Origin: Winogradskyella endarachnes
GTDB lineage: Bacteria; Bacteroidota; Bacteroidia; Flavobacteriales; Flavobacteriaceae
Reading direction: 5' to 3'
Assembly (NCBI RefSeq): GCF_009741275.1
Contig: NZ_WOWS01000002.1
Location: 62,001-126,000 of the forward strand
DNA: 64,000 bases
In this document: one piece after another, positions 55,210-63,282 of the stretch
Layout: every line of letters starts with the position of its first letter
Position numbering within the stretch: the first letter of the stretch is position 1
Translations under genes and position numbers: made by a program
Notes under the pieces: model-generated
Database searches by the model: none
What the model was told of the DNA's origin: nothing
What the model saw: only the letters and a program-made list of their open reading frames with translations

Positions 55210-56301
55210 ATGCAAAAATTATTTGTTTCATTTTTATTATTTTCTTCAATAGTACTCAGTGCTCAAAAGGAAACAAATAATGCATATCTAGATTTTAATT
55301 ATTTTGGTGGAAATATAGCACTTCATAATAACGATATTCTGCATTTAATTAAAGGTCATCCTGAAGGTTTTATTCTAAGTTATAATAAAAAAACATTCGG
55401 AAAAAAAGCTTGGGAACAACGTTTTGGCTATCCAGATTATGGTGTTTCTTTTATTTATCAAGATTTAAAAAACGAAATTTTAGGTAACAATTATGCCTTG
55501 TATGCACACTATAATTTCTATTTTCTTAAACGAAATTTAGTGTTAAGAATCGGACAAGGCTTAGCTTATAATACCAACCCGTATGATAAATTAGAAAACC
55601 CTAAAAATATTGCATTTGGGTCTGATATTTTAAGCTCTACATATCTTATGTTTAATTACAGGCGAGAACGACTTTTTAACAGGTTTGGTTTACAAGGAGG
55701 TTTAACGTTGTCGCATTACTCTAACGGCAATGTAAAAGCGCCAAATACAAGTGTGAATACTATAGCGTTAAATGTTGGTTTAACGTATAATTTAGAACAA
55801 CAAGATCCTGAATATATAACGGATTTAAGCAACGAAAAATTTACAGAAAACCTAAAATTTAATTTGGCTTTTAGATCCGGAGTCAACCAAAGCGATGTTA
55901 TTGGTAGTGACCAATTTCCGTTTTATATATTTTCGGGATATGCAGATAAACGCCTAAATCACCTTAGTGCACTTCAATTAGGAGTAGACGTTTTCTTTTC
56001 AAACTTTTTAAAAGAATTAATTTATTACAAATCCGTGGCGTTCCCAGAAGAAGATGTTAGTGGAGATGAAGATTATAAACGTGTTGGACTTTTTGTTGGC
56101 CATGAGTTGTTTATAAACAAAATGTCTGTAATATCACAATTGGGTTACTATGTCTATTATCCATATGATTTTGAAGGACGAAGTTATATTAGAGTGGGTC
56201 TAAAACATTACTTTGGTAATAAATTATTTGGTGCTGTAACTTTAAAATCTCATGGTGCAAAAGCTGAAGCTATAGAATTTGGAGTTGGTGTAAGATTATA
56301 A
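55210..56301 (+). CDS. Acyloxyacyl hydrolase family protein (lipid A deacylase PagL-like)
   Basis: 363 residues. Signal peptide LFSSIVLSAQ. The family core is an outer-membrane beta barrel with a catalytic His-Ser pair, here in GGLTLSHYSNGNVKAPNTSVNTIALNVGLTYNL, the conserved block of flavobacterial homologues. It should remove an acyl chain from lipid A or a related lipid, altering the outer surface. The next gene begins 2 nt after the stop, so the pair is co-transcribed. Confidence 0.85.
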   Translation: MQKLFVSFLLFSSIVLSAQKETNNAYLDFNYFGGNIALHNNDILHLIKGHPEGFILSYNKKTFGKKAWEQRFGYPDYGVSFIYQDLKNEILGNNYALYAHYNFYFLKRNLVLRIGQGLAYNTNPYDKLENPKNIAFGSDILSSTYLMFNYRRERLFNRFGLQGGLTLSHYSNGNVKAPNTSVNTIALNVGLTYNLEQQDPEYITDLSNEKFTENLKFNLAFRSGVNQSDVIGSDQFPFYIFSGYADKRLNHLSALQLGVDVFFSNFLKELIYYKSVAFPEEDVSGDEDYKRVGLFVGHELFINKMSVISQLGYYVYYPYDFEGRSYIRVGLKHYFGNKLFGAVTLKSHGAKAEAIEFGVGVRL

Positions 56302-56303
56302 AA

Positions 56304-57047
56304 ATGAAGAAAACAATTTACATACTAATTTTACTAGTATTTGCTTGTAATAGCGAAGATGCTAATGATTGTTTTCAAACTTCAGGAGAGATTATTCAGC
56401 AAGAAATTATAGTTCCAAATTTTACAAGTATTTTAGTTAATAGAGATATAGAATTATTTATTACCTCAGCCGAAGACCATAAAGTAACAGTAGAAACTGG
56501 CGAAAATCTTATAAATGATGTTAATGTGGAGGTTATAGATAATCAACTAATTTTAACGGATAACAATTCTTGCAATTTTGTAAGGGATTATGGAATTACT
56601 AAAATATATGTTGAAGCTCCTAATTTAACTCAAATAAGAAGTTCTACACAATATGATATTTCTTCAACCGGGATTTTAGATTATGATGACTTAACCTTAT
56701 TGTCTGAAGATTTTAGTGACGAAAGTGACTATACAATTGGTGATTTTAGATTAACTGTAGATTCTAACAGTCTTAATGCGGTTTCAAATAACTTATCATT
56801 CTTTTACATAGACGGTATTGTTGATGATTTATCAATTGGTTTTTATGCTGGTGTAGGTCGTTTTGAAGGTGAAAATCTCATAGCTCAAAACGTTACTGTA
56901 TTTCAGCGTAGTAGTAATGATATGGTTGTTAATCCACAACAATCTTTAACTGGGCAAATTAGAGGAACAGGAAATTTAATTGCTGTAAACCAACCAACAG
57001 TTGTAGATGTAGAGCGTTTTTATACTGGCGAATTAATTTTTGATTAA
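56304..57047 (+). CDS. Lipoprotein with head GIN-like (DUF2807) domain
   Basis: 247 residues. Lipobox VFAC follows a short signal. The mature protein is beta-rich, with VPNFTSILVNRDIELFITSAEDHKVTVETGENLINDVNVEVIDNQLILTDNN, which matches the DUF2807 head-GIN domain common in Bacteroidota. Such proteins are envelope lipoproteins of unknown role. Its neighbour upstream acts on lipid A. Confidence 0.85.
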   Translation: MKKTIYILILLVFACNSEDANDCFQTSGEIIQQEIIVPNFTSILVNRDIELFITSAEDHKVTVETGENLINDVNVEVIDNQLILTDNNSCNFVRDYGITKIYVEAPNLTQIRSSTQYDISSTGILDYDDLTLLSEDFSDESDYTIGDFRLTVDSNSLNAVSNNLSFFYIDGIVDDLSIGFYAGVGRFEGENLIAQNVTVFQRSSNDMVVNPQQSLTGQIRGTGNLIAVNQPTVVDVERFYTGELIFD

Positions 57048-57107
57048 TAGTTTAGATATTTCAGAACCATAAAAATTCCTTTATTTTAGAAAGGTTAGAA
57101 TGGACTT

Positions 57108-58001
57108 CTAACTCGTCATTTCTCTAAATAAACTCTCTAAACTTGCGTTTTTTTGATTTAATTGAAGAATTTTTAATTCATTATCATGTGCAAAGTCAAA
57201 TACATGAGAACGCATATCTTCTTTGGTAGAAAATGTAATTTCATAAACAAAACTATGCGTGTTTTTTACAGCTGTTACTTTTGGCAATTTTAAAAGAAAA
57301 GCATCTTCAACTCTGTAGTCAAATTCAACAATAACAATTTGCTCTTGTCCTGCTCTTAAATCTTTCAAATATTTGTCAGCAACAACTTCTCCTTTATTTA
57401 TAATAATTACGCGATCACACATAGCTTCAACTTCTTGCATAATATGCGTAGAAAGAAAAACTGTTTTTTCTTTTCCAATGGTTTTTATTAAATTTCTAAT
57501 ATCAACCAGTTGGTTTGGATCTAAACCTGTGGTTGGTTCATCTAAAATTAAAACTTCAGGATTATGCAACATCGCATTGGCTAAACCAACACGCTGTCTA
57601 TAACCTTTAGAAAGTTGTCCTATTTTTTTGTGCGCTTCTGGTGTTAAACCCGTTAATTCTATAACTTCTTCTATGCGAGATTTTGGAGTACCATAAACAT
57701 TGGCATTAAAATTTAAATACTCTTTAACATACAGGTCTGTATAAAGCGGATTGTGTTCTGGTAAATAACCAACGCTACTTTGTACGTTTTTTTTATCTGA
57801 AGTTACATCAAAACCATTAACTAAAGCAGAACCTTCAGAGGTATCAATATAGGTTGTTAAGATTTTCATCATAGTTGATTTTCCGGCACCATTTGGCCCT
57901 AAGAAACCAACAATCTCAGCGTCTTCTACTTTAAAAGAAACATCGTTTAGAGCCTTTTGTTCTTTATATAGTTTAGTGATGTTTTTTACTTCGATTGCCA
58001 T
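57108..58001 (-). CDS. gldA: Gliding-type ABC transporter ATP-binding subunit GldA
   Basis: 297 residues. Walker A GPNGAGKSTMMKIL, signature LSKGYRQRVGLANAML, Walker B EVLILDEPTTGLDP and the H-loop THIMQEVEAM are complete. MAIEVKNITKLYKEQKALNDVSF and the C-terminal ENDNELKILQLNQKNASLESLFREMTS-type end match GldA of flavobacteria, which works with GldF and GldG. Those partners are not in this window. Required for gliding in some species; assignment rests on family resemblance. Confidence 0.85.
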   Translation of the reverse strand: MAIEVKNITKLYKEQKALNDVSFKVEDAEIVGFLGPNGAGKSTMMKILTTYIDTSEGSALVNGFDVTSDKKNVQSSVGYLPEHNPLYTDLYVKEYLNFNANVYGTPKSRIEEVIELTGLTPEAHKKIGQLSKGYRQRVGLANAMLHNPEVLILDEPTTGLDPNQLVDIRNLIKTIGKEKTVFLSTHIMQEVEAMCDRVIIINKGEVVADKYLKDLRAGQEQIVIVEFDYRVEDAFLLKLPKVTAVKNTHSFVYEITFSTKEDMRSHVFDFAHDNELKILQLNQKNASLESLFREMTS

Positions 58002-58017
58002 AGAAAATAATTTTATT

Positions 58018-58025
58018 CAAAAATA
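58018..58025 (-). promoter_or_regulatory. -7 element for gldA
   Basis: TATTTTTG on the minus strand, a perfect TAnnTTTG match 16 nt before the gldA ATG. No -33 TTG is seen. Confidence 0.4.
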
Positions 58026-58104
58026 AGTAAATCAGAATATTGAATCACTTATTTTATTAATTCTTTAAAACTTTAAAGAATTTATTAAAAAATCAATGTT
58101 ACAA

Positions 58105-58135
58105 TTTTGATTTGTAAAAATAATAATTACATTAG
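58105..58135 (+). promoter_or_regulatory. Putative promoter of the aromatic amino acid operon leader
   Basis: TTTTG (58105-58109), 18 nt, then TACATTAG (58128-58135), one base from the -7 consensus. Transcription would start at about 58141, just ahead of the leader peptide start at 58152. Confidence 0.5.
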
Positions 58136-58151
58136 CAACATAATTACAATA

Positions 58152-58202
58152 ATGAACATATCTAAAACATATTTTAACTGGTTTTATTTCTTTTTTAGCT
58201 AA
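58152..58202 (+). CDS. Aromatic-rich leader peptide of an attenuator (MNISKTYFNWFYFFFS)
   Basis: ATG 58152 opens a 16-codon ORF ending at TAA 58200-58202. Residues 7-15, YFNWFYFFF, hold five Phe, two Tyr and one Trp. It is followed by an antiterminator/terminator pair and then by the Phe/Tyr biosynthesis genes. This is the organisation of classical leader peptides such as PheL, in which ribosome stalling at Phe codons signals a shortage of charged tRNA. Confidence 0.85.
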   Translation: MNISKTYFNWFYFFFS

Positions 58203-58207
58203 AGGAA

Positions 58208-58251
58208 CGAGACTGAATATGTATTATTTAAATATAAATTATAAAGTCTCG
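58208..58251 (+). promoter_or_regulatory. Antiterminator of the aromatic operon attenuator
   Basis: CGAGACT (58208-58214) is complementary to AGTCTCG (58245-58251), which is the left arm of the terminator. The first arm begins 5 nt after the leader stop codon, so a ribosome at the stop would cover it while one stalled on the aromatic codons would leave it free. Confidence 0.75.
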
Positions 58252-58272
58252 ATTTAATCGGGACTTTTTTTT
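58243..58272 (+). terminator. Attenuator terminator upstream of pheA
   Basis: An 11-bp stem (58243-58253 with 58257-58267, one G-T pair) closes a 3-nt loop and runs into a T tract, 25 nt before the pheA start codon. It excludes the antiterminator structure. Confidence 0.88.
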
Positions 58273-58296
58273 GTGCAATAAATAAGACAATAAAAA

Positions 58297-59124
58297 TTGA
58301 AAAAACCAATAGCTATACAAGGAATTAAAGGATCATTTCATCATTTAGTGGTTCAGAATTATTTTAGTAAAAATTCTGAAGTTGTAGAATGCATGTCTTT
58401 TGATAATGTTGTAGATGCATTGTTAGAAGGAAAAACGGATCAAGTAGTAATGGCTATAGAAAACTCCATAGCAGGTTCAATTATCCCTAATTATGCATTG
58501 ATTGACAGTCATAATTTAAGTATTGTTGGTGAGTATTATTTAGGTATAGAACATTGTTTAATGGCTTTAGATGGGCAAACTATTGAAGATATTAAAGAAG
58601 TGCATTCTCACCCAATGGCATTATTACAGTGTAAATCATTTTTTCAATCCTATCCGCATTTAAAACTAGTAGAAGCTAAAGATACAGCAGATGTTGCAAA
58701 GCAAATTTCTGAACAAAATATTAAGGGAATTGCAGCAATAGCAAGTAAAAATGCGGCTGAATTATATGGCATAAAATTGTTGGCAGAGAGTATTCAAACT
58801 ATAAAACATAATGAGACACGTTTTGTAATTGTAAAGCGAGACGATAATGAAAAAGACACAAGTATCATAAATAAAGCCTCTTTAAAGTTTGAATTAGATC
58901 ATAAACGTGGAAGTTTAGCTGCCATATTAAATGTTATAAGTGATTGTAAATTAAACTTAACCAAAATACAATCGTTACCAAAAATTGAAACACCATGGAA
59001 ATATGCCTTTTTTGTAGATGTTACGTTTGAAACGTATAAAGATTACGATAAAGCCATATCAATTTTGAATTTAATGGCGGAGAATTTTAAAATTTTAGGC
59101 GAATATAAAAACGCAAGACGATGA
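58297..59124 (+). CDS. pheA: Prephenate dehydratase
   Basis: 275 residues. It converts prephenate to phenylpyruvate. The catalytic domain (1 to about 185) shows IAIQGIKGSFHH, VMAIENSIAGSI, HSHPMALLQCK and the ETRFVIV active-site motif; a regulatory ACT domain follows (KASLKFELDHKRGSLAAILNVISDCKLNLTKIQSLP), so Phe feedback is likely. The chorismate mutase domain is absent and is instead fused to DAHP synthase downstream. The start is TTG at 58297; a stop lies two codons upstream. Its stop overlaps the next start by 4 nt (ATGA). Confidence 0.93.
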   Translation: MKKPIAIQGIKGSFHHLVVQNYFSKNSEVVECMSFDNVVDALLEGKTDQVVMAIENSIAGSIIPNYALIDSHNLSIVGEYYLGIEHCLMALDGQTIEDIKEVHSHPMALLQCKSFFQSYPHLKLVEAKDTADVAKQISEQNIKGIAAIASKNAAELYGIKLLAESIQTIKHNETRFVIVKRDDNEKDTSIINKASLKFELDHKRGSLAAILNVISDCKLNLTKIQSLPKIETPWKYAFFVDVTFETYKDYDKAISILNLMAENFKILGEYKNARR

Positions 59125-60263
59125 TAGAAGTTGCAAAACGTTTACAAAATGTAGAAGAGTACTATTTTTCTAAAAAGTTGAGAGAAGTTGCGCTTTTAAA
59201 AGCACAAGGAAAACCTATCATTAATTTAGGAATTGGAAGTCCGGATTTAGAACCACCTTTTAAAGCTTCTATGACACTACAAGATAGTTTAATAGACGAA
59301 AAAGCACACCAATACCAAAGCTATCAAGGTTTGCCAGAGTTGCGAGAAGAAATTACAAACTTCTACAAAAGACATTATAAAGTAAATCTTAGTGCACAAA
59401 CAGAAGTATTGCCGTTAATGGGAAGCAAGGAAGGAATTATGCATATTTCAATGGCTTTTTTAAATAAGGGCGATAAAGTTTTAGTGCCAAATCCTGGTTA
59501 TCCAACGTATTCGTCGGTGACTAAATTATTAGAAGCAAAACCAATTTATTACGACTTAAAGGAAAAGAACAATTGGCAACCAGATTTTAAAAAATTAGAA
59601 CGTTTAGATTTAAAACGCGTAAAAATTATGTGGATTAATTATCCGCACATGCCAACGGGTAGTAATGCAGATAATAAGTTTTACGATAAGGTTATTGCCT
59701 TTGGTAAACGTCATGATATTTTAATAGTAAATGACAATCCGTACAGTTTTATACTTAACCATAAACCAAATAGTATTCTTAGATATAAAGACGCAAAAAG
59801 TGTGTGTTTAGAATTAAATTCTTTGAGTAAAACATTTAATATGGCAGGTTGGCGTGTTGGTATGTTAGCAGGTAATTACGATTTTGTAAGTGCTGTTTTA
59901 CGCGTAAAAAGTAATATGGATTCTGGTATGTTTTATGGCATACAAAAAGGAGCAATAGAAGCCTTAAAATGTTCAGACATATGGTTTCAGAGTTTAAATA
60001 GCGTGTACCAAACCAGGCGAGAGTTAATTTGGAAACTAGCAGATAGCCTTAAATGCACTTATGATAAAGAAGCATCAGGTTTATTTGTTTGGGCAAAATT
60101 ACCACCAAAAATTAAGTCTGAAGATTTTACAGATATGGTATTAAAAGACTATTCTATATTTATGACGCCAGGAACCGTTTTTGGCAGTAATGGTGAAGGT
60201 TATGTACGTTTTTCGTTATGTGCATCACAAGAAATTATTAAAGAAGCAATAGCAAGAATTTAG
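59121..60263 (+). CDS. Class I/II aminotransferase, probable aromatic amino acid aminotransferase
   Basis: 380 residues. INLGIGSPDLEPPF, LMGSKEGIMHISMAFLNKGDKVLVPNPGYPTY, NYPHMPTGSNA and the PLP lysine in LNSLSKTFNMAGWRVGM are fold-type I signatures. Overlap with pheA and close spacing to tyrA (5 nt) place it in the Phe/Tyr pathway, where it would transaminate phenylpyruvate and hydroxyphenylpyruvate. LL-diaminopimelate-type aminotransferases are similar in sequence, so substrate is inferred from context. Confidence 0.9.
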   Translation: MIEVAKRLQNVEEYYFSKKLREVALLKAQGKPIINLGIGSPDLEPPFKASMTLQDSLIDEKAHQYQSYQGLPELREEITNFYKRHYKVNLSAQTEVLPLMGSKEGIMHISMAFLNKGDKVLVPNPGYPTYSSVTKLLEAKPIYYDLKEKNNWQPDFKKLERLDLKRVKIMWINYPHMPTGSNADNKFYDKVIAFGKRHDILIVNDNPYSFILNHKPNSILRYKDAKSVCLELNSLSKTFNMAGWRVGMLAGNYDFVSAVLRVKSNMDSGMFYGIQKGAIEALKCSDIWFQSLNSVYQTRRELIWKLADSLKCTYDKEASGLFVWAKLPPKIKSEDFTDMVLKDYSIFMTPGTVFGSNGEGYVRFSLCASQEIIKEAIARI

Positions 60264-60268
60264 ATAGA

Positions 60269-61120
60269 ATGAAGACGGTTTTTATTATAGGAGTTGGGTT
60301 AATTGGCGGAAGTTTTGCTTTAGATATAAAAAAGTTGCATCCAGAAAGTACCATTTATGGTATAGACAATAATGAAGCACATTTAGAAGAAGCAATAGCT
60401 TTGAAAGTAATTGACAAAACGGCTCAGTTTGAAGATTTAAAACATGCGGATTTGGTTATTTTGGCCATACCTGTAGATGCCGCAATTAACGTTTTGCCAA
60501 AGGTATTAGATAAGGTGTCTGATAACGCAATTGTGTTCGATGTTGGTTCTACCAAAGAAGATATTTGTGCCAAAGTAAAAAATCATCCTAAACGAAGAAA
60601 TTATTTAGCAGTACATCCTATAGCTGGTACAGAATATTCTGGTCCAAAAGCAGCACTTTTAGGCTTGTATAATAACAAAACAAACATTATTTGTGAGGTA
60701 GAAGAAACAGCGTTTAAACTTCAAGAAAAAGCATTAAAGTTATTTTCAGATTTAGGAATGAGAATAAGATATATGAATCCAAAAGCACATGATAAACACA
60801 TCGCTTATGTTTCACATTTATCTCACATTAGTGCTTTTATGCTAGGTAAAACGGTTATTGATAAAGAGAAAAACGAACGCGATATTTTTGATATGGCAGG
60901 CAGTGGATTTGAAAGCACTGTTCGTTTAGCTAAAAGTTCGCCAGCGATGTGGACACCAATTTTTAAACAAAATAAGACTAATGTAATTGAAACCTTAGAA
61001 GAGTATATTTCAAATTTAAACCACTTTAAAAAAATGATGCAAGATGATGATTTTGAGGCGGTTTATAACGAAATGGAATCTACAAATTATATAAAAGACA
61101 TATTAAACGGAATTAAATAA
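60269..61120 (+). CDS. tyrA: Prephenate dehydrogenase
   Basis: 283 residues. NAD(P)-binding GVGLIGGSFALDIKKL is at residues 7-22, then VILAIPVDAAI, FDVGSTKEDIC, HPIAGTEYSGPKAALLGLY and SHLSHISAFMLG with the substrate histidine. It oxidises and decarboxylates prephenate to 4-hydroxyphenylpyruvate for tyrosine. No ACT domain is attached. It is third in the operon. Confidence 0.94.
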   Translation: MKTVFIIGVGLIGGSFALDIKKLHPESTIYGIDNNEAHLEEAIALKVIDKTAQFEDLKHADLVILAIPVDAAINVLPKVLDKVSDNAIVFDVGSTKEDICAKVKNHPKRRNYLAVHPIAGTEYSGPKAALLGLYNNKTNIICEVEETAFKLQEKALKLFSDLGMRIRYMNPKAHDKHIAYVSHLSHISAFMLGKTVIDKEKNERDIFDMAGSGFESTVRLAKSSPAMWTPIFKQNKTNVIETLEEYISNLNHFKKMMQDDDFEAVYNEMESTNYIKDILNGIK

Positions 61121-61204
61121 TTAAAAAGAAAAACTAATTGATTATTAGGAAAAGTAAGACCTGATAAATAAAACAATTAAAACTTAGTAAAAACTAATAG
61201 CAAA

Positions 61205-62287
61205 ATGGAAAACAAGAAAGAAATGAGAACATGGTTGGATGATATGAAATTAGATCATCCACTAGTAATAGCAGGGCCATGTAGTGCAGAGACAGAAGAA
61301 CAAGTATTAAAAATAGCGCACCAGCTAAAAGATACTGACGTTAATTATTACAGAGCAGGTATTTGGAAACCTAGAACAAGACCAGGAAATTTTGAAGGTG
61401 TTGGTGCCTTAGGTTTAAAATGGTTACAAAAAGTTAAGGAAGAAACAGGTATGAAAACCTGTACTGAAGTAGCTAATGCAGCGCACGTAAAATTAGCTTT
61501 AGAGCACGATGTAGATTTATTATGGATCGGTGCACGTTCTACTGTAAGTCCATTTATAATGCAAGAAATTGCAGATGCTTTAGAGGGAACAGATAAGATT
61601 GTATTAGTTAAAAATCCGGTAAATCCAGATTTATCGTTATGGTTAGGTGGTATAGAAAGATTATATTCTGCAGGTATTAAAAACTTAGGCGCCATCCATA
61701 GAGGGTTTTCTACATACGAAAAATCTAAATATAGAAATATACCAGAATGGCAGTTGGCAATTGAGTTTCAAAATAAGTTTCCAGATATACCATTAATTAA
61801 CGATCCTTCTCATATTACAGGAAACAGAGACATGATTTTTGATGTATCTCAAACGGCCCTAGATCTTAATTTTGATGGCTTAATGATTGAAACACATTTT
61901 GATCCTGATAATGCTTGGAGTGATGCTGCACAACAAGTAACTCCAGAAAGTTTAGTGCAAATAATGACTAATTTAAAAATTAGAAAAGAAACGGATTCGG
62001 AAGCCGCTTATAATTCTGAATTAAATAATTTAAGAGCTCAGATAGATGTTGTGGATAATCAAATTCTAGATTTATTAGGTAAACGTATGAAAGTAGCTGA
62101 AGGTATAGGAGGATTAAAAAAACAAAAGAATGTTGCAGTTTTACAAAGTAAACGTTGGAATGAGATTTTGGGCAAAATGGTATTAGAAGGTGAAGAAAGA
62201 GGATTAAGCGAAGAGTTTATTTTACGCATGTTTAAAGCCGTTCACCAAGAATCGATTAACCGTCAAGAAAAGATTATTAATGGCTAA
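61205..62287 (+). CDS. Bifunctional DAHP synthase/chorismate mutase
   Basis: 360 residues. Residues 1 to about 260 are a type I DAHP synthase (LVIAGPCSAETEEQVL, YRAGIWKPRTRPGNFEGVG, LLWIGARSTVSPF, KNPVNPDLSLWLGGIERL, INDPSHITGNRDMI, IETHFDPDNAWSDAAQQVTPE). Residues 268-360 are an AroQ-type chorismate mutase (LNNLRAQIDVVDNQILDLLGKRMKVAEGIGGLKKQ). It catalyses the first shikimate step and the chorismate-prephenate step feeding pheA and tyrA. This domain order is known from Bacteroidota and some Firmicutes. The 84-nt gap before it holds no terminator; a strong one follows it. Confidence 0.95.
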   Translation: MENKKEMRTWLDDMKLDHPLVIAGPCSAETEEQVLKIAHQLKDTDVNYYRAGIWKPRTRPGNFEGVGALGLKWLQKVKEETGMKTCTEVANAAHVKLALEHDVDLLWIGARSTVSPFIMQEIADALEGTDKIVLVKNPVNPDLSLWLGGIERLYSAGIKNLGAIHRGFSTYEKSKYRNIPEWQLAIEFQNKFPDIPLINDPSHITGNRDMIFDVSQTALDLNFDGLMIETHFDPDNAWSDAAQQVTPESLVQIMTNLKIRKETDSEAAYNSELNNLRAQIDVVDNQILDLLGKRMKVAEGIGGLKKQKNVAVLQSKRWNEILGKMVLEGEERGLSEEFILRMFKAVHQESINRQEKIING

Positions 62288-62310
62288 ATTAGTTTAGTTA
62301 TTGTAAATAT

Positions 62311-62337
62311 AAAGGCTCGCAATTTGCGAGCCTTTTT
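62311..62337 (+). terminator. Terminator of the aromatic operon
   Basis: AAAGGCTCGCA (62311-62321) pairs perfectly with TGCGAGCCTTT (62325-62335) and continues into T residues. Confidence 0.92.
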
Positions 62338-62439
62338 CGTTAGGTATGTTAACTAACTGAAAAGGTCCATTCACGAAATATCGATTTTTAAAAATAGAGT
62401 TTCAAGCTAAGTTTGAAGTATTAACCAAAACCAATAACC

Positions 62440-63069
62440 ATGAAAAAAATGACTTTATTAACCCTTGTGCTTTGTTTTAACTTAGTAGCAATGGCGCAGA
62501 TTTCAATTTCAGGAGTTGTAACTAACGATTCCATTCCATTAGAATCCGCTAACGTATTTATTAAAAACTCTACAAAAGGCATTGCAACTAATAGTAAAGG
62601 CGAGTTTAATCTCCAAGCCAAAAAAGGTGATACTTTATCGGTTTCTTACTTGGGCTATAAAACCAAAGAGATTGTTTTAAATAAAACTGAAAACTTAGAG
62701 ATTAAACTTGAAGTGGATAGTTTTGATGAGGCTGTAGTGATAGCTTATGGAAGTATTACACGAACAACATTTTGCTGTGGAGGTATAAGAATATGTGAGA
62801 CTCATCTAGAAAGTAAATCAATAGAAAAAAACAAACTTTTCCCAAATCCTTCATCTAACGGTATTTTTCAACTAGAATTAAATGACAACTATGAAAACCT
62901 AGAAATTTCAATAGCAAATATGTCTGGAAGAGTCATTCAAAATTCATCCTATCAAGAATTAGATAAAAATGTTGTTATAGATTTATCTCAATTTTCTTCA
63001 GGAATTTATATCATAAATATTATTGCAGAAGGTAAACGCTTAGAACCGATTAGAGCGATAAGGAATTAA
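62440..63069 (+). CDS. Exported protein with carboxypeptidase-like domain, receptor-like remnant and T9SS sorting domain
   Basis: 209 residues. A signal peptide (LVAMAQ) is followed by a carboxypeptidase-regulatory-like domain (ISISGVVTNDSIPLESANVFIKNSTKGIATNSKGEFNLQ, to about residue 95). The next segment, DEAVVIAYGSITRTTFCCGGIRICE, looks like the start of a SusC-like plug with an unusual cysteine group, but plug and barrel are absent. From about 132 a T9SS type A sorting domain follows (KLFPNPSSNGIFQLEL, SGIYIINIIAEGKRL). It should be surface-exposed or secreted. Function unknown. Confidence 0.82.
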   Translation: MKKMTLLTLVLCFNLVAMAQISISGVVTNDSIPLESANVFIKNSTKGIATNSKGEFNLQAKKGDTLSVSYLGYKTKEIVLNKTENLEIKLEVDSFDEAVVIAYGSITRTTFCCGGIRICETHLESKSIEKNKLFPNPSSNGIFQLELNDNYENLEISIANMSGRVIQNSSYQELDKNVVIDLSQFSSGIYIINIIAEGKRLEPIRAIRN

Positions 63070-63282
63070 ACCTAACTTTAATTTATTTAGGAGTTTGCTT
63101 TTCATAACATTGAGGATTAAACAAGTAATTTAACTCACTACTTAAATGTTCAAATATTCTTTTACTTTTAAATAAAAAAGTTATTTTTGATATAATAAGA
63201 AATTACTTGTTAATGAATTCTAAATATTTTATCAATCTATTTAGTCTTTCTTTTTAATCTAAAATTAACTCAATTTAAATCT

